In this document: positions 13,955 through 14,240 of the stretch, piece after piece | How positions within the stretch are numbered: position 1 is the first letter of the stretch | Layout: every line of letters begins with the position of its first letter | NCBI GenBank assembly: GCA_964603655.1 | Contig: CAZRVZ010000033.1 | Coordinates: 1-14,240, forward strand | Reading direction: 5' to 3' | Length of the DNA: 14,240 nt | DNA from: JACPWY01 sp964603655 | Lineage (GTDB): Bacteria > Bdellovibrionota > FAC87 > UBA2466 | Made by a program: the position numbers and the translations under genes | Notes under the pieces: generated by a model | Told to the model about the DNA's origin: nothing | The model's input: the letters and a program-made list of their open reading frames with translations, nothing else | Databases searched by the model: none

Positions 13955-14240
13955 CCTTCAAAGTATTTGATGGCCCGCTGGGCTGTTCTTTTTGTAGACC
14001 GATACCCATGAAACGCATTGATTGGAGCTCCGACGAAGAAACGGACGGTTTTTCCGGAGCCCTCAACGGCTATTCCCATGCCCCTTCCTAGTCCATGGAG
14101 TAAAAAGTGGGCAAGGCCTCTGGAAAGCGAGATGACAGCAAGTTTTTCGACGAGCTTCTTGAGTGTTAATTTCACACCGATTATTTTTGCTCGTGATTTT
14201 ATTTCCTCAAAATCGGAAAGACCTACCAACCAAAACACAC
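13951..14240 (-). CDS. 3' end of a convergent minus-strand gene (partial)
   Basis: A minus-strand frame enters from the right edge and ends with TAG at 13953-13951. It contributes about 95 codons with no internal stop and a natural amino-acid mix, including a Lys/Leu-rich segment (VKLTLKKLVEKLAVISLSRG), a Gly-rich stretch (HGLGRGMGIAVEGSG) and a basic end (RSTKRTAQRAIKYFEG). Its stop shares CTAG with the DUF3347 stop, so the genes converge with a three- to four-base overlap and no room for a terminator. The family is not recognised. It may start at a GTG near 14238 but probably continues past the window. Being an open frame with a coding-like composition is the only support. Confidence 0.5.
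   Translation of the reverse strand, partial: VFWLVGLSDFEEIKSRAKIIGVKLTLKKLVEKLAVISLSRGLAHFLLHGLGRGMGIAVEGSGKTVRFFVGAPINAFHGYRSTKRTAQRAIKYFEG

Noticed and set aside
13876..14091. Plus-strand 71-codon frame at the right end
   Set aside because: It starts inside the DUF3347 gene out of frame, has no ribosome binding site and lies opposite the more credible minus-strand frame.
1..14240. tRNA, rRNA, CRISPR array, transposase or integrase genes
   Set aside because: I looked for them and saw no cloverleaf, spaced repeats, IS ends or recombinase motifs, so the island shows no direct sign of mobility in this window.

Overview
The window is a densely packed heavy-metal (mainly copper) resistance island from a Gram-negative bacterium of medium GC content. 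The evidence for a Gram-negative host is a TolC-type outer-membrane factor, an RND pump, lipoproteins with lipoboxes and a beta-barrel-like outer-membrane protein. The style (signal-peptide-rich small proteins, TTG/GTG starts, long runs of overlapping genes) would suit a deltaproteobacterial or Bdellovibrionota-like lineage. That placement is an inference; no rRNA or marker gene is present.

Layout. (1) At the left edge, the first 13 codons of a minus-strand gene (1-40) with a signal-peptide start and a strong ribosome binding site run off the window. (2) At 302-981 lie two small exported Cys-containing proteins, followed by a GC-rich hairpin terminator (1018-1052). (3) At 1172-6127 is an efflux unit: an HME-family RND permease, a small periplasmic His/PHGG protein, and a TolC-family outer-membrane factor. 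No membrane-fusion (adaptor) protein is encoded with them, which is unusual. (4) A promoter at 6159-6188 has a CsoR/RcnR-type dyad embedded in it. (5) From 6245 to 13954 there is an apparent eleven-gene operon with tiny gaps or overlaps: CsoR-family repressor, [2Fe-2S] ferredoxin, small DUF5132/PacL-like membrane protein, HMA_2-like membrane protein, Cu+ P1B-ATPase (CopA) with three N-terminal metal-binding-type domains, Met/Gly-rich polytopic membrane protein, 39-residue membrane peptide, ImmA/IrrE-like metallopeptidase, YtkA-like lipoprotein, beta-barrel-like outer-membrane protein, and DUF3347 protein. (6) A minus-strand gene fragment (13951-14240) converges on the operon and shares the CTAG at its stop codon.

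How it may work together. The repressor would release its own promoter on metal or thiol stress. CopA would move Cu+ from the cytoplasm to the periplasm, possibly organised by the small membrane and HMA_2-like proteins. Periplasmic and outer-membrane proteins (YtkA-like, DUF3347, PHGG protein, Cys-rich peptides) would bind metal, and the RND/TolC pair would export it. The most unusual parts are the ferredoxin / small membrane protein / HMA_2 / CopA set, the unrecognised Met/Gly-rich membrane protein with an internal duplication, the protease inside the operon, the repressor lacking the canonical Cu-ligand His, and the presence of adaptor-associated domains as free proteins without an adaptor core. 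All functional statements are inferred from sequence motifs read by eye.
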